This document shows, piece by piece, positions 36,365-46,952 of a DNA stretch of 57,215 bases. This stretch comes from Halochromatium roseum. Its GTDB lineage: Bacteria > Pseudomonadota > Gammaproteobacteria > Chromatiales > Chromatiaceae. The notes beneath the pieces are model-generated. The model did no database searches. It was given only the letters and a program-made list of their open reading frames with translations, and had not been told where the DNA came from. The stretch covers positions 1-57,215 of the forward strand of contig NZ_NHSH01000050.1 in NCBI RefSeq assembly GCF_016653315.1, read 5' to 3'. Positions within the stretch are counted from its first letter, which is position 1. Each line of letters begins with the position of its first letter. The position numbers and the translations under genes are program-made.

Positions 36365-36781
36365 TCAGATCCGATGCCGATCAGGCTGCCAGGCGGCTTC
36401 GAGCTGCTTGAGCACGTCGCGGCGGCTGATGATGCCGATCAGGCGGCCTCGCTCCATCACCGGGAGACGGCGAAAATTGCTGTTCGCGAAGCGCTCGGCG
36501 ACCTCGGTGACGGGCGTATTGGCATCCACAGTGACCACCGAGCGGGTCATGAAGTTCTCGACCCGGCCGCCATCTTCGCTGTGGTAGCCAGCGCCGAGCG
36601 CGATCTTCATGCAGTCGCGCTCAGTCAGGATGCCAACCAGATTACCAATCTGGTCCACCACGGGCGCCCCGGACAGCCGCCCCTCGACCAGGATGCGTAA
36701 GGCCTCCAAGACATCCATTCTCGGCTGTAGGGTCACGAGTCCCCTCGACATCGCCTGCTTAGCCGTCTTGGTCTCTTTCAT
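36365..36781 (-). CDS. tandem CBS-domain protein
   Basis: The protein consists only of two CBS domains: SRGLVTLQPRMDVLEALRILVEGRLSGAPVVD with LVGILTERDCMK, and MTRSVVTVDANTPVTEVAERF with RRLPVMERGRLIGIISRRDVLK. The 138-residue length leaves no space for an effector domain. Stand-alone CBS pairs sense adenine nucleotides or redox state and act on partner enzymes. It lies between nqrM and glyA in the same direction. Confidence 0.92.
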   Translation of the reverse strand: MKETKTAKQAMSRGLVTLQPRMDVLEALRILVEGRLSGAPVVDQIGNLVGILTERDCMKIALGAGYHSEDGGRVENFMTRSVVTVDANTPVTEVAERFANSNFRRLPVMERGRLIGIISRRDVLKQLEAAWQPDRHRI

Positions 36782-36838
36782 CGCTGGCTCCTGACCGAAA
36801 CGATCGGAAAGTAAAAGGTACCGCGCTCAGCCTTGAGC

Positions 36839-37060
36839 TTAGGCCAAATCGCCGCTGCGCGTGGGCGTTTGCGCATGCTCGGCCTGATTCGGACAGATCT
36901 GGCCACGACTGCAGGCACCGCCGCAATCAGCGTGGAGCCCGGGAATCTGATTGAGACCACCACAGCTGCCCTTAAGCTCGGCGCGGCCGTTGAGCACACC
37001 CAGCGCAAGCCCAGCAAAGGCTAGTACGAACAGAATCAACGCAAAGCCGAATTCAACCAT
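36839..37060 (-). CDS. nqrM: Na+-NQR maturation protein NqrM
   Basis: The 73-residue protein has one transmembrane segment (FALILFVLAFAGLALGVL) and the cysteine-rich motif KGSCGGLNQIPGLHADCGGACSRGQIC. NqrM provides iron for the site formed by NqrD and NqrE, and its four cysteines are essential. It directly follows nqrF, as in other nqr operons, although a repeat-filled gap of about 135 bp separates them. Confidence 0.88.
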   Translation of the reverse strand: MVEFGFALILFVLAFAGLALGVLNGRAELKGSCGGLNQIPGLHADCGGACSRGQICPNQAEHAQTPTRSGDLA

Positions 37061-37111
37061 CCCCTACCACCCTGAAAACCCCTACAAAGACTCCCAACGT
37101 CAGCGTCAACA

Positions 37112-37200
37112 ATAACCACTAACCACTAACCACTAACCACTAACCACTAACCACTAACCACTAACCACTAACCACTAACCACTAACCACTAACCACTAAC
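37112..37200. repeat. 7-bp tandem repeat at the nqrF 3' end
   Basis: About twelve copies of aaccact follow each other without interruption. The nqrF stop codon (TAG on the minus strand, 37196-37198) is inside the last unit. The array fills most of the gap between nqrF and nqrM. A 7-bp unit would shift any reading frame, so the array is confined to noncoding sequence. Confidence 0.95.
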
Positions 37201-38416
37201 CCCCAAAATCATCGAGCAGGATATTGTCGTTCTCAACACCGAGGCTGTGCAGCATGCCGATCACCGACGCGGTCATCATCGGCGGTCCGCACATGTAGAA
37301 CTCGCAATCCTCAGGCGCCGGATGGTCCTTCAGGTAGCGCTCGTAGAGCACGCTATGGATGAAGCCGACCTCGCCGGTCCAGTTGTCCTCCGGCTGCGGC
37401 GATGAGAGCGCGATGTGCCACTTGAAGTTATCGTGTTCGCGGGCCAGGGCATCGAAATCCTCTTGGTAGAAGATCTCGCGCTTGCTGCGGGCGCCGTACC
37501 AGTAGGACATCTTGCGCTTGGTGTTCAAGCGCTTGAGCTGATCGAAGATGTGGCTGCGCATCGGCGCCATGCCCGCACCGCCACCCACGAAGATCATCTC
37601 GGCCGTGGTCTCTTTGGCGAAGAACTCACCGAAGGGGCCAGCGATGGTGACCTCGTCGCCCGGTTTGAGGCCGAAAATGTAGCTCGACATGATGCCAGGC
37701 GGCACATCGGGATGATCCGGTGGCGGCGTCGCGATGCGCACGTTGAGCATGATGATCCCGGCCTCGCCGGGATAGTTGGCCATCGAATAGGCGCGTGTGA
37801 CCGGATGCTTGGTGCCCGCCTTGAGATCCCAGAGGTTGTACTGATCCCAGTCGCCGCGCAGGTCATCGGGGATCTCGATATCGCGATAATCGAGTCGATA
37901 AGCCGGGCAGTCGATCTGGATGTAACCGCCAGCGCGAAACGCCACGTCCTCTCCTGGCGGCAGCTCGAGCACCAGCTCTTTGATAAAGGTCGAGACACTG
38001 CGGTTGGAGCGTACGCGGCAATTCCAGCGCCGCACGCCAAAGACCTCGCGCGGCACCTCGATGCGCAGATCCTCTTTGACCGCGACCTGACAGGCGAGAC
38101 GATAACCCTCCCCGGCCTCGCGCCGGTTGATCAGACTGGCCTCGGTCGGCAGCAGCTTGCCACCACCTTCGAGCACCCTGACCCGACACTGACCGCAGGT
38201 GCCGCCACCGCCGCAGGCGGAGGGGACGAAGACATCGGCATCGGTCAGGGCGCCGAGCAGCTTACGCCCGGCGCTGGTGACGATGTCACGCTCTTCATTG
38301 ATGTCGATATGCACAGCGCCGCTCGGCACCAGCAGGCGCCGCGCACCCAGAATCACCATCACCAGCGCCAGCACCAGGCCGGTGAAGACCAGGATGCCGA
38401 AGGTCAGGTCGAGCAT
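37196..38416 (-). CDS. nqrF: Na+-NQR subunit F (NADH dehydrogenase, FAD and 2Fe-2S)
   Basis: NqrF takes electrons from NADH. The start ATG at 38416 has a GGAGG site and gives 406 residues, the family size. An N-terminal membrane helix ([22 protein letters not shown]) precedes the ferredoxin domain with [14 protein letters not shown]. The FAD/NAD part has [35 protein letters not shown] and [18 protein letters not shown]. It is the sixth gene of nqrABCDEF. Confidence 0.97.
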   Translation of the reverse strand: MLDLTFGILVFTGLVLALVMVILGARRLLVPSGAVHIDINEERDIVTSAGRKLLGALTDADVFVPSACGGGGTCGQCRVRVLEGGGKLLPTEASLINRREAGEGYRLACQVAVKEDLRIEVPREVFGVRRWNCRVRSNRSVSTFIKELVLELPPGEDVAFRAGGYIQIDCPAYRLDYRDIEIPDDLRGDWDQYNLWDLKAGTKHPVTRAYSMANYPGEAGIIMLNVRIATPPPDHPDVPPGIMSSYIFGLKPGDEVTIAGPFGEFFAKETTAEMIFVGGGAGMAPMRSHIFDQLKRLNTKRKMSYWYGARSKREIFYQEDFDALAREHDNFKWHIALSSPQPEDNWTGEVGFIHSVLYERYLKDHPAPEDCEFYMCGPPMMTASVIGMLHSLGVENDNILLDDFGG

Positions 38417-38573
38417 GCGACAACCTCCATCGTCCATTGAAACGGATACTTCACCGGTCGGGATGGCAATGTGCCATGGACGTTAGACAAACCAGTCGTC
38501 ACAAAGAGATTAGCCGCCGAAGAAACAATGCCAACAGCAGCGCTGCTCGGCAGTGAGCAGTCAAGGGCGCTGT

Positions 38574-39182
38574 TCACAATTGGATACCTGAGAAGGACAT
38601 GAAGGCCATGGCCATCAGCCCGGTCGTGATAAAGGTGATGCCGAGCCCTTGCAGCCCGTTCGGCACGTCGCTGTACTTGAGCTTCTCGCGGATGCCCGCC
38701 AGCAGCACCAGGGCCAGTGCCCAGCCAAAGCCGGTGCCGAAGCCGTAGACGGTGCTCTCGGCCAGGTCGTAGCCGCGCTCGACCATGAATAGGGACCCGC
38801 CGAGGATGGCGCAATTCACCGTGATCAGCGGCAGGAAGATGCCCAGGGCTTGATAGAGCGCCGGGAAGTAGCGATCGAGCAGCATCTCCAGCATCTGCAC
38901 CATAGCCGCGATCACGCCGATGTAGGTGATCAGGCCAAGGAACGAGAGATCAAGCTCCGGCAGGCCGAGCCAGGCCAGCGCCCCCTCCTGTAGCAGATGA
39001 TGATAGATCAGGCCATTGACCGGCACGGTAATGGTCTGCACCACCACCACGGCGATGCCAAGCCCAATCGCGGTCTCGACCTTCTTCGACACCGCGAGAA
39101 AGGTGCACATGCCCAAGAAGAAGGCCAGCGCCAGGTTCTCGACGAAGATCGCCTTGAACAGCAATGACAGATAATGCTCCAT
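38574..39182 (-). CDS. nqrE: Na+-NQR subunit E
   Basis: The start at 39182 ([26 protein letters not shown]) gives 202 residues, as in Vibrio. Six membrane helices are seen, with the conserved [18 protein letters not shown] and the cysteine-bearing helices that form the intramembrane iron site with NqrD. A gap of about 160 bp to nqrF holds no other gene. Confidence 0.97.
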   Translation of the reverse strand: MEHYLSLLFKAIFVENLALAFFLGMCTFLAVSKKVETAIGLGIAVVVVQTITVPVNGLIYHHLLQEGALAWLGLPELDLSFLGLITYIGVIAAMVQMLEMLLDRYFPALYQALGIFLPLITVNCAILGGSLFMVERGYDLAESTVYGFGTGFGWALALVLLAGIREKLKYSDVPNGLQGLGITFITTGLMAMAFMSFSGIQL

Positions 39183-39246
39183 CAGCCCCGGCCCCCTGCG
39201 CAAACCACCGCAACCTGCCTCCGTGATGAGTGCTGACGCATCGGCA

Positions 39247-39909
39247 TCACTGCGCCTCCGTGCGATGGACGACGTGGATACGGTATTCAGGCTTCTCGAG
39301 CTGCTCTGGCTTCCAGGTGCGAAGCGCCCAGATCATCAGGCCGATGATGAAGAAGGCACCGGGCGCCAGTAGCATCAGCCCATTTGGCTCATACCAGCCG
39401 CCCTCTTTCACCAGCGGCAAGACTTGCACGCCGAGTAGGCTGCCGGAGCCCAATAGCTCGCGGATCGCAGCAACGCCGATCAGGATGACGCTGTAGCCGA
39501 TGCCATGCCCAAGCGCGTCGAGAAAGCTTGGCCAAGGCGGATTCTTCGAGGCAAAGGCCTCGGCGCGCCCGAGCACGATGCAGTTGGTGATGATCAGCCC
39601 AACGAAGACCGAGAGCTGTTTCGACAGCTCATAGGCGAAGGCCTGCAGGATCTGATCGACCAGGATCACCAGCGAGGCGATGATGGTCATCTGGATGATG
39701 ATGCGGATGCTGCTCGGCATATGGCGCCGAATCAGGCTGATGATCAGGCTGGAGCCGATCAGCACCGCGGTCAAGGCGATGCTCATGGTGATGGCGGGCG
39801 CCAGCTTGGTGGTCACCGCCAAGGCCGAGCAGATGCCGAGGATCTGCAGGGTGATCGGATTTTTGTCGACGATCGGCTCGAGCAGCAGCCGGACGGATGT
39901 GTTTGCCAT
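39247..39909 (-). CDS. nqrD: Na+-NQR subunit D
   Basis: The 220-residue membrane protein is of the NqrDE/RnfAE family. It has [44 protein letters not shown] and [25 protein letters not shown], with conserved helix cysteines. It forms the Na+ pathway together with NqrE and NqrB. Confidence 0.97.
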   Translation of the reverse strand: MANTSVRLLLEPIVDKNPITLQILGICSALAVTTKLAPAITMSIALTAVLIGSSLIISLIRRHMPSSIRIIIQMTIIASLVILVDQILQAFAYELSKQLSVFVGLIITNCIVLGRAEAFASKNPPWPSFLDALGHGIGYSVILIGVAAIRELLGSGSLLGVQVLPLVKEGGWYEPNGLMLLAPGAFFIIGLMIWALRTWKPEQLEKPEYRIHVVHRTEAQ

Positions 39910-39949
39910 CTTGTGCGTACCCCTTAATGTTCCCGATAGTGTTCCAGCC

Positions 39950-40798
39950 TTAGCCGCGCTCGCGACTGGACACTGTTGCTAGGAACGGACCATAGCCCTG
40001 GGGTCCGAGCCAGAAGCGCATCAGGTTGGTAACACCATTGCTGGTCAAGGTCGCGCCAGAGAGGCCGTCGACACGGTGCTCAGCGTTCGGCGCATTCGGA
40101 TCGACATTGCCTTTTACCACCTCGATCACTGGCTCGCCGGACGTATCCAGCAAGACCTTGCCCGGCCATTCGGAGAGCCAGCGCTCGCCGGCGACCTCAC
40201 TGCCGAGTCCGGCCGTCTCGCGCTGCTCATAAAAGGTCAGCGCCTTCACGGTGCGTCCGTCCGGGGCCAGCGCCAGCAGCCCATGCATGGTCGACCAGAG
40301 TCCAGCCCCATAGATCGGCAGGATGATGGTCTCCAACTGCCCCGCATCGCGCACCAGATAGACCGGCATACGATCTGGGCGCCGGGTGATTCCGGCCGGA
40401 TCAGACTCGCTCAGCGCAGTGCTTGCCGCCGGGTTCTTTGCCGCATCACGATAGGAGTAGCTCAGCGCATCGACACCCTCGACGAAGCGGCCATTGTCGA
40501 GATCGACCAGCCGCGTCTCGATCTGGGCAAAGGCCTCGTCCAGGCCAAGTTCAGCCGAGCCGAGGCCGGCGACCTCAACGATCTCCGACTTGAGTGCAAG
40601 CGCCGCCTTACGCTCCTGCAGCGGCCGCAGACTCACCGCCGTGGCCGAGACCACCATTGAGCAGGCCAGGCAGAGCACGAGGGCGACCGCCAGGGTCTTG
40701 CGCGGATCATCATTCGGCAGCTTAAACACCGCTTTGATCGAGGCGATGAGGCCTGTCAGGCCCGCTCCCCCGGCATGCAATCGCGAATCAGCTGACAT
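39950..40798 (-). CDS. nqrC: Na+-NQR subunit C (FMN-binding)
   Basis: An N-terminal anchor ([25 protein letters not shown]) is followed by a periplasmic FMN-binding domain. The covalent-FMN motif is [22 protein letters not shown], where the threonine of SGATLT carries FMN. The length of 282 is slightly longer than in Vibrio. The start overlaps the end of nqrB by 11 bases. Confidence 0.96.
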   Translation of the reverse strand: MSADSRLHAGGAGLTGLIASIKAVFKLPNDDPRKTLAVALVLCLACSMVVSATAVSLRPLQERKAALALKSEIVEVAGLGSAELGLDEAFAQIETRLVDLDNGRFVEGVDALSYSYRDAAKNPAASTALSESDPAGITRRPDRMPVYLVRDAGQLETIILPIYGAGLWSTMHGLLALAPDGRTVKALTFYEQRETAGLGSEVAGERWLSEWPGKVLLDTSGEPVIEVVKGNVDPNAPNAEHRVDGLSGATLTSNGVTNLMRFWLGPQGYGPFLATVSSRERG

Positions 40799-42008
40799 GG
40801 CGACGGGCCCTCCTGCGAATGTTGGCCTGAACCACGAACCAATCGATCAGCGGCGCGAACAGATTGGCGAACAGGATCGCCAGCATCACACCCTCCGGAT
40901 AGGCCGGATTGAGCACCCGAATCAGCACCGTCATGAAGCCGATCAGCGCGCCATAGACCCATTTGCCGGCCTCGGTCATCGACGCCGAGACCGGATCGGT
41001 GGCCATGAACACCAGCCCGAAGGCGATGCCGCCGAGCACCAGATGCCAGTGCCAGGGCAACGCGAAGGCCGGGTTGGTCTCGCTACCGATCAGGTTGAAC
41101 AGCAACGTGGTGCCGATCAGGCCGATCAGCACACCGGCCATGATGCGCCAGGAGGCAACCCCGGTGTAGATCAGGAACATGGCGCCAAGCAGGATCAGGA
41201 AGGCCGAGGTCGAGCCGATCGAGCCCTGCACGGTGCCGAAGAAGGCGTCCCACCAGGTCACGCCGGCGGCCTGGATCGCGCCCACTCCGCCCTCGGCGGC
41301 GAGCATCAAGGGCGTGGCGCCGCTGAAGCCATCGACCGCGGTCCACACCGAATCACCAGAGATCTCGCTCGGGTAGGCGAAGAACAGAAAGGCGCGACCG
41401 GTGAGCGCCGGGTTCAAGAAGTTCTTGCCGGTGCCGCCGAACACCTCCTTGCCGATGACGATGCCGAAGGAGATGCCGAGCGCCACCTGCCACAGCGGGA
41501 TATCGGGCGGCAGGGTCAGCGCGAACAGGATCGAGGTGACGAAGAAGCCCTCGTTGACCTCATGGTTGCGCACGGTGGCGAACAGGATCTCCCAGAAGCC
41601 ACCGGCGGCCATGGTGACGATGTAGATCGGCAGGAAGTAGACCGCGCCATGCCAGAAATTGTCCCACAGGCTGTTGGCGTCATTGCCGCTGGCGCCGAGC
41701 AGCCACAGCAGCCCGCCGCGCCAGCCTTCGACCTGCTCCAACCCCATCGCCGCCATGGCGCTGTTGGCCTGCAGACCGACGTTGATCATGCCGAACAGGG
41801 CGCAGGGCAGCACCGCGATCCAGACGAAGATCATCACCCGTTTCAGGTCGATGTTGTCGCGCAGATGCGGCGTGCCGGCGGTGACCGTAGACGGCGTATA
41901 AAGAAAAGTGTCGACCAGCTCGAACAAAGCGCCGAAGCGCTCGAAGCGGCCACCGCGCAGGAAGTGGCGCTCTTGGCGGTCGAGAAATTTGCGTAGCGCC
42001 TTGCTCAT
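40788..42008 (-). CDS. nqrB: Na+-NQR subunit B
   Basis: The 406-residue protein has about ten helices. The FMN attachment region is [17 protein letters not shown] (SGAT motif), and [25 protein letters not shown] marks the N-terminal helices. NqrB holds FMN and riboflavin and is the main Na+ channel. Its last bases overlap nqrC. Confidence 0.97.
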   Translation of the reverse strand: MSKALRKFLDRQERHFLRGGRFERFGALFELVDTFLYTPSTVTAGTPHLRDNIDLKRVMIFVWIAVLPCALFGMINVGLQANSAMAAMGLEQVEGWRGGLLWLLGASGNDANSLWDNFWHGAVYFLPIYIVTMAAGGFWEILFATVRNHEVNEGFFVTSILFALTLPPDIPLWQVALGISFGIVIGKEVFGGTGKNFLNPALTGRAFLFFAYPSEISGDSVWTAVDGFSGATPLMLAAEGGVGAIQAAGVTWWDAFFGTVQGSIGSTSAFLILLGAMFLIYTGVASWRIMAGVLIGLIGTTLLFNLIGSETNPAFALPWHWHLVLGGIAFGLVFMATDPVSASMTEAGKWVYGALIGFMTVLIRVLNPAYPEGVMLAILFANLFAPLIDWFVVQANIRRRARRHVS

Positions 42009-42098
42009 GCAGACCTCAAGCGCGACTGATCAGTGGCGGTCGTGCCCTGGGCAAGGGTCACTATGACCTGGGTGGAGATGGCTACACGACGCATTGGA

Positions 42099-43577
42099 TC
42101 AGTGATTTTCTTGCCAGATCTTGGTCAGATTGCGGCGCAGGATCGGCCCGAAATCGTGCTTGCCACAATCGACGAAGCTGCACAGTGCCAGATCCTCTTC
42201 GTCCAGCTCGAGCGCGCCGAGCGCCTCGGCGGCCTCAATGTCGTCGACGATCAGCGCGCGCAGCAGCTGGGTTGGCAGCAGGTCGAGCGGCATCACCCGC
42301 TCATAGGCGCCGATCGGCACCATCGCTCGCGGACTGCCGTGCAGCGAGGTGCCAAGCGGCAGCCGCTCGCCCTTGGCACGGCGCGACCAAAACAGGTTGA
42401 GCGCGGAATAACGCCCCTTGCCGGGCTTCAGCCAGCCGAGCCATTCGCGCTCGCGCTCCTCGGCGAGCACCGTAATCTGGTGATGGAAACGGCCGAGAAA
42501 GGCGCTGGTGCCAACCGCATGCCGACCGCTAAGGGCCGAACCGGAGATCACCCGCGCCTCGCGCCGACCGCTGAGTTCGCCCTGGATCAGATCGTTGGTG
42601 CTGGCGCCGAGCCGGGTTCTGATCAGTCGCGGATTGGCGACCATGGGGCCGGCCAGCGAGATGATCCGGGTCGGATCGATGCGCCCTGTACGGAACAGCC
42701 GACCGATGGCGATCACGTCTTGATAGCCGATGTACCAGACCCTGCGCCGCAGGCTGGCCGGAGCGAGCAGATGGACATGGGTGCCCGGCAGTCCCGCCGG
42801 ATGCGGACCGGCGAACTCGGCGACCTGAAAGCCGGACGCCGCCGGCACCCGCAGATCCACGCCGGGGCGCTGGCAGCAGTAGCAGGGGCCGTCGCAGAGC
42901 TTGCTGATCACCCGCAGGCCGTCGCCAAAGGCGTCACCGGCATCGGCGATGATCTGGGCCGGATCAGGCGCCAGCGGATGGCTGTCGATCGCGGTCACGA
43001 ACAGCGCCGCCGGGGCACTGTCGGGTGGCGCGATCATGCTGAACGGACGGGTACGGAAGGCGAGCCAAGAGCCAGAAGCGAGCAGGTTCTCCTTGACCTG
43101 ATCGCGGTTCAGGCCATCCAGCTCACTGGCCTGATAGGCGTTGAAGGTCTCCTGCTCATCCTCGGGCGGCAGCGGGTTGTTGCCATCACGCGGTTGATCG
43201 AGGCGGATGACGATGGTCTCCAGCATGCGCCTTGGGCCGCGATGGATGGCCTCGACGATACCGCTGCCAGGGGCGGTCGCGGCGACCTCGCGATAGGCCT
43301 TGCGGCGGGTGATCGGTTGGCCGAGTCGGACGCGATCGCCGACCTCGATCTCCAGGGTCGGCAGGCGCTTGACACCAGCGCAGTCGTAGCCGATGTGGGC
43401 GACGCGACCGACCACCGGGCTGGCATCGATCTCGGTGCTCGGCACCCCGGCGAGCGGGATATCGAGTCCCTTCTTGATCCGGAACTGCAGACGGCCGCCT
43501 GGATTGGCTCGGCCCTTGCCCGAAGGCGGTCGGAGTACTGCCACTGCGATCGAAACGCCCTGATGAGGTGACGACAA
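42099..43577 (-). CDS. nqrA: Na+-NQR subunit A
   Basis: NqrA is the quinone-side cytoplasmic subunit and the first gene of the operon. The conserved N-terminus is [20 protein letters not shown], followed by [23 protein letters not shown] and [22 protein letters not shown]. The family usually begins right at that lysine-rich stretch, but no ATG lies there. The frame extends upstream to a TTG at 43577, adding about 30 residues; a GTG codon in between is an alternative start. The exact start is therefore uncertain. Confidence 0.93.
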   Translation of the reverse strand: MSSPHQGVSIAVAVLRPPSGKGRANPGGRLQFRIKKGLDIPLAGVPSTEIDASPVVGRVAHIGYDCAGVKRLPTLEIEVGDRVRLGQPITRRKAYREVAATAPGSGIVEAIHRGPRRMLETIVIRLDQPRDGNNPLPPEDEQETFNAYQASELDGLNRDQVKENLLASGSWLAFRTRPFSMIAPPDSAPAALFVTAIDSHPLAPDPAQIIADAGDAFGDGLRVISKLCDGPCYCCQRPGVDLRVPAASGFQVAEFAGPHPAGLPGTHVHLLAPASLRRRVWYIGYQDVIAIGRLFRTGRIDPTRIISLAGPMVANPRLIRTRLGASTNDLIQGELSGRREARVISGSALSGRHAVGTSAFLGRFHHQITVLAEEREREWLGWLKPGKGRYSALNLFWSRRAKGERLPLGTSLHGSPRAMVPIGAYERVMPLDLLPTQLLRALIVDDIEAAEALGALELDEEDLALCSFVDCGKHDFGPILRRNLTKIWQENH

Positions 43578-43732
43578 GATGGCCTATACGATCCCTTGCC
43601 GATTGCGGTGCGTCAAGGGGTGGTGGCTCCTCCGGCTGCTACCGAGCGCCGATGCGGGTGGCTGTACCGTCGACAGCATCCACGATTGCGACTCCCTGCG
43701 CGCCGAGCACAAGGAACAGCCGCGGCCTTAGA

Positions 43733-43965
43733 GTCTGTCTGGAAAAAATTCAGACACAATTTGCAAGCGTAATGTTTGATTCCGAATGGCTTTAGAAGAT
43801 CCTGAAGTTGCTGAAAAACAGCGTCTTGGCGTTTCCCAAAGACATAGGCGAGCACCTCTCCTGTCTCGTGATCAATCGCGTGCCAAAGCCACCTTTGGTT
43901 TGACTTAACGCGCACAAAACTCCACATCTCATCAAGTTCCGCTTCGTCGCATTTTTTATAACCAC
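43733..43965 (-). mobile_element. IS1-family transposase fragment
   Basis: A minus-strand stretch reads DEMWSFVRVKSNQRWLWHAI followed by GEVLAYVFGKRQDAVFQQLQ, the DDE-domain core of IS1-type InsB. Both ends are lost: upstream there is no InsA, and downstream the frame runs out into unrelated sequence after LLKPFGI. It is a non-autonomous remnant at the left border of the degraded accessory island. Confidence 0.85.
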
Positions 43966-44003
43966 TTGTATTTCAGATGTATTTTTTATATTTTCGAGAA
44001 TTC

Positions 44004-44110
44004 CGACAGGTTGGCATTGATCCACTTGGAGCCTTGTGTTGGCCCGAGGGCGAGGACCTACCTTGCCTTGCTCCAGAAAGCCTGATCCGCTACCGATCTC
44101 TCTGATGCAG
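44004..44110 (+). pseudogene. decayed second copy of the DUF2442/neuC junction
   Basis: About 100 bases closely match 47332-47430: the 3' end of a DUF2442 gene and the first codons of the gene that follows it there. The copy has a 9-10 bp insertion (ctaccttgc) and base changes. It continues into a short frame that resembles nothing recognised. It shows that the DUF4160-DUF2442-neuC segment once existed twice. Confidence 0.75.
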
Positions 44111-44537
44111 GCAGAACCTAACTTCAGTGTCGCACTTGAAGTTTGGATTGAAGAAGTGGCTGAGTGGCGCGATCAAGCACAAACCCGCTTGGATGCAATA
44201 CCGAGTTTGAAGCATTAACTCAACGAATTATTCGACAAAGCTTGGCTGCAAGCGCACCGATCTGCCACCAAATCCTTGCAAGCCCATGGGAAATCTGTCT
44301 GTATTCCTCTCGTATGCCCCTACACGGTCACGCAAACGCTGGATCACGAAGTTTTTCCTCTGCATTCTGCGCAGCGCCGCTGATACCTTTCGGGTGCTCA
44401 CCGGTGGTCTACGTGTTCTCGATCTGGATGTCTCCCGTCATCATGGGGCGATGATCCAGTCACTGAGATTGCGTCATCGACTCGACACCAACATATCTGT
44501 AGCACTACCGCGCTCCGCTAGGCCGCAGCCTGAACCA
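44111..44537. other. gene-poor remnant sequence
   Basis: No convincing gene, terminator or repeat was found here. The short frames have no matching motifs. The stretch is AT-richer than its surroundings and lies between two gene fragments. Confidence 0.5.
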
Positions 44538-44744
44538 ATGCCTTCAACCCGACACGCCCCCAGGCTAACGCTCGTCATCATCGTCCGCGAGGAGGCAGCA
44601 CAGATCGGCGTTTGTCTCGAGAGCGCACGCGCGCTGGTCGATGCGATGATCGTGCTCGATACCGGCTCGCACGATGAGACGGTCGCTATCGCCAAGGCCG
44701 CGGGCGCTGTTTGCGCTCAAGCGGGCCGGCGTCTTGGAGTCTGA
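44538..44744 (+). pseudogene. internally deleted GT2-TPR glycosyltransferase, copy 1
   Basis: The first ~55 residues are a GT2 N-terminus: RLTLVIIVREEAAQIG, then CLESARALVDAMIVLDTGSHDETVAIAKAAGA. The sequence then jumps into DNA matching a C-terminal part of the copy at 54262 (nucleotides around gcgggcgctgtttgcgctcaa) in a different frame. The jump occurs at a short sequence shared by both parts. A product would be a dead 68-residue fragment. Confidence 0.72.
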
Positions 44745-44934
44745 CAGCGAGCCGCCTGCTGCTCGCAGCATTGAGGGGTAAGCCCCTGATTCTCCCTCTT
44801 CGCGAGCTTGCGCCGGTTGCGCATTGACCCGCGCTAGCGTCGTGCAGCCGTCCTGTGCTGCTCGCTATACTGATGACTCCCGTCCCGCCGCGCCTCAGCG
44901 TCGGTCACCAACGCCCCTGCCAGAGCAACCACTG

Positions 44935-45312
44935 ATGAGCGCCGCCTTTGATCTCTACACCAAATTGAAACACAGCTCGAGCGATGAGGAGCGCGCTGAG
45001 GTGATTGCGCAGGCCTTTGATGCGCTCGAAGCCCGCTTCCCTCAGCTCAATGATCTCGCGACCCAAGGTCATGTCCGCGAAGCCGAGCTGCGCTTGCAGA
45101 AGGAAATCAAGGAGGTTGAAGCGCGGCTGCAGAAAGACATCAAGGCCCTTGAACTCCAGATCAAAGAGGTCGACGCGCGCTTACAGGAGCGAATCAGCCA
45201 GCTCGAAGTGAGCCTGCACCAGGCGCTGGCCGCGCAGACCCGTTGGCTCATCGGCGGCCTCGCCATCCTCGGCGTCGTGCTCAAGCTCGCGGATGTGCTG
45301 ATCGGACCTTGA
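44935..45312 (+). CDS. hendecad coiled-coil membrane protein, copy 1
   Basis: The 125-residue protein starts MSAAFDLYTKLKHSSSDEER, has a middle coiled coil with 11-residue units of the type LQKEIKEVEAR, and ends in a membrane anchor LIGGLAILGVVLKLADVLIG. Eleven-residue (hendecad) repeats give a slightly right-handed coil. A TATACT element lies upstream, within a conserved leader shared with the other two copies. Function unknown; it resembles DUF1640-type coiled-coil anchors. Copies 2 and 3 differ in repeat number. Confidence 0.8.
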   Translation: MSAAFDLYTKLKHSSSDEERAEVIAQAFDALEARFPQLNDLATQGHVREAELRLQKEIKEVEARLQKDIKALELQIKEVDARLQERISQLEVSLHQALAAQTRWLIGGLAILGVVLKLADVLIGP

Positions 45313-45570
45313 CGACGCTCGACGGCGCTGCAGCGAATGTCAGGTACGTCTCTGGCTTGCCCGCAACTTCTGAGGAAACACGCATGTAGGTGGCCCGCGT
45401 CAAGCCACCAGCGGGAATCGACGCACTATACTCGCTGTGCATCACATAGGCTCGTCGCGCAACCGCTTGGCGGAATAGCGTCTTCAGGCGGCTCTTGAGC
45501 ATCGCGCCAGATCAGGATTCCAGCGACAGCAAGAAGTCGGCGCTCCTAGAATGGCGAGCCCCTGGCACCG

Positions 45571-45762
45571 ATGCCATCGCAGGACGTCCAAGGCCATCTC
45601 ACGCCGGCCGAAGCGCTCGCGGAGTCTCTGGGCATCGAGCACTTGACGCTGTTCGCCAACGGCACCCTGGCCTTGCTCACCGCGCTGCAGGTGTTGCGCA
45701 TCACCGGTGAGGTCATCACCACGCCCTACTCCTTCGTCGCCACCGCGCATTCCCTACTCTAG
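45571..45762 (+). pseudogene. N-terminal fragment of a DegT/DnrJ/EryC1 aminotransferase
   Basis: The frame contains LTPAEALAESLGIEHLTLFANGTLALLTALQVL then EVITTPYSFVATAHSLL, the PLP-cofactor strand region of sugar aminotransferases, followed by a stop. The active-site lysine region and the C-terminal domain are absent. It is another remnant of a sugar-modification cluster. Confidence 0.8.
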
Positions 45763-45830
45763 AGTTCCGACTGAAGAGCAAGGCAAGGCAGGCTGCTCGG
45801 TAGAGATCTGTACTGAATCGGGAGACCAAG

Positions 45831-46169
45831 ATGTCAACACGAGCCTGGTACGACTACTACATCATCGACCCCGGATCGGGCACGATGACCTTGGCCATGC
45901 GCTTCTACAAGTGGGGCGACGGCACGCCGGAGAACGCGCTTGCGGAGTATCGGTTGTTCAGAGAACGCTTGCAGCAGCTCGGCGGGCAGTTGCCGGTGGA
46001 GTGGCTCGATCGTCTGTTGCGTGACCAGCTCGGCGACCTCCATGCGACGCTGCCGCCACAGTTTGCCACCGCTGCGTTCTTGTTCCTGCTGCAACGCGCC
46101 TCGGATGAGGAGCAGCGTCAGTTTTGGCATCGGTACAAGCCCTTGATCCCGACTATCGTCTCTTCCTGA
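45831..46169 (+). CDS. hypothetical protein
   Basis: The 112-residue frame has a clear start (MSTRAWYDYYIIDPGSGTMTLAMRFYKWGDG) and a predicted helical remainder rich in Leu, Gln and Arg. No family is recognised. The 3' end overlaps the wHTH frame that follows by 46 bases in another frame. The gene may be intact; its neighbours are fragments. Confidence 0.5.
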   Translation: MSTRAWYDYYIIDPGSGTMTLAMRFYKWGDGTPENALAEYRLFRERLQQLGGQLPVEWLDRLLRDQLGDLHATLPPQFATAAFLFLLQRASDEEQRQFWHRYKPLIPTIVSS

Positions 46170-46414
46170 CGCTGGCCCGCGGCGAGTGGTCGATCTCTGG
46201 CTTTCGTGCGCGCGATCTGCGCCAGCACATCAGCGGCCTCAGCACCAGTGGCGCTTCTTATCTGATCAAGCGCCTGCGCACCCATGGGTTGATCAAGAAG
46301 GTCGGGCATACCTACAAGTACTTCTTCACCAAGCTCGGGCGGCGCGTGACCACCGCGGCGCTCTGCCTACGTGAGTACTTCATCAACCCCGCGCTCGCCG
46401 GACGGGTGCAATAA
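46124..46414 (+). pseudogene. winged-helix fragment
   Basis: The frame contains a winged-helix-like region: FRARDLRQHISGLSTSGASYLIKRLRTHGLIKKVGHTYKYFFTKLGRRV. Such a domain occurs at the C-terminus of longer proteins, whose N-terminal part is missing here. It starts with TTG inside the preceding frame and is probably a C-terminal fragment. Confidence 0.45.
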
Positions 46415-46658
46415 AGTCTTCGTCATTTTGTTCAAGATTTTGCGGGTAAGGGACTATCAACCAGGTCGTGGTGGAGAGGTGTTAGACACGCTCAAACGGG
46501 TTCAGAAGCAAGCAGATCGGCAGCGCGACGGCTCGGCAACAGGGCAGGATTTTACGATGATCGAGACGCCCCATCCGCTCGCCCGATTGGTGGTTCCTCT
46601 CGCGCGCCGGCATGAGCAGGCGCCGATGGTCTCAGCGGCCTGAGTAGAGCCGACGAGC

Positions 46659-46943
46659 GTGGAGTCGCTCCTTCTACTCGGCGGCGGCGGCCACTGCCGC
46701 GCTTGCGCCGCCGGCACCCCGCGCAGCGGCATCAAGCGCCCGAGCCCCAGCGAAGCCAAGAACCGGCCCATCGCCCGCAAATCCCTGGTCGCCGCTCGAC
46801 CCATCCGCGCTGGCGAACCGTTCACACCAGAGAATGTCACCGCCAAGCGTCCCGGCACCGGCCTCTCGCCGATGCGCTGGGATGAGGTGATGGGCCGGAT
46901 TGCTAGGCGCGACTATACTATCGATGAACTGCTTGAAATCTGA
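46659..46943 (+). pseudogene. chimeric remnant: neuD start joined to neuB end
   Basis: The first residues, MESLLLLGGGGHCRACA, are the N-terminus of a NeuD-type sugar acetyltransferase. The frame then continues as the C-terminal SAF domain of an N-acetylneuraminate/legionaminate synthase (NeuB type): RPSPSEAKNRPIARKSLVAA, AGEPFTPENVTAKRPGTGLSPMRWDEVMG. The rest of both genes is missing. A deletion that kept one end of each gene of a neuD-neuB operon explains this. Confidence 0.78.
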
Positions 46944-46952
46944 GGTATTTGG

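Noticed and set aside
34367-36700. Very long open frame of about 777 codons on the plus strand
   Set aside because: It runs antisense to ribD, nrdR, glyA and the CBS gene, has no recognisable domain and shows codon bias of the opposite strand. It is a GC-rich shadow frame.
37112-37200. CRISPR-like array
   Set aside because: The units are 7 bp with no spacers, so it is a simple tandem repeat.
42033-43571. Long plus-strand frame of 512 codons
   Set aside because: It is antisense to nqrA, whose conserved motifs on the minus strand are clear.
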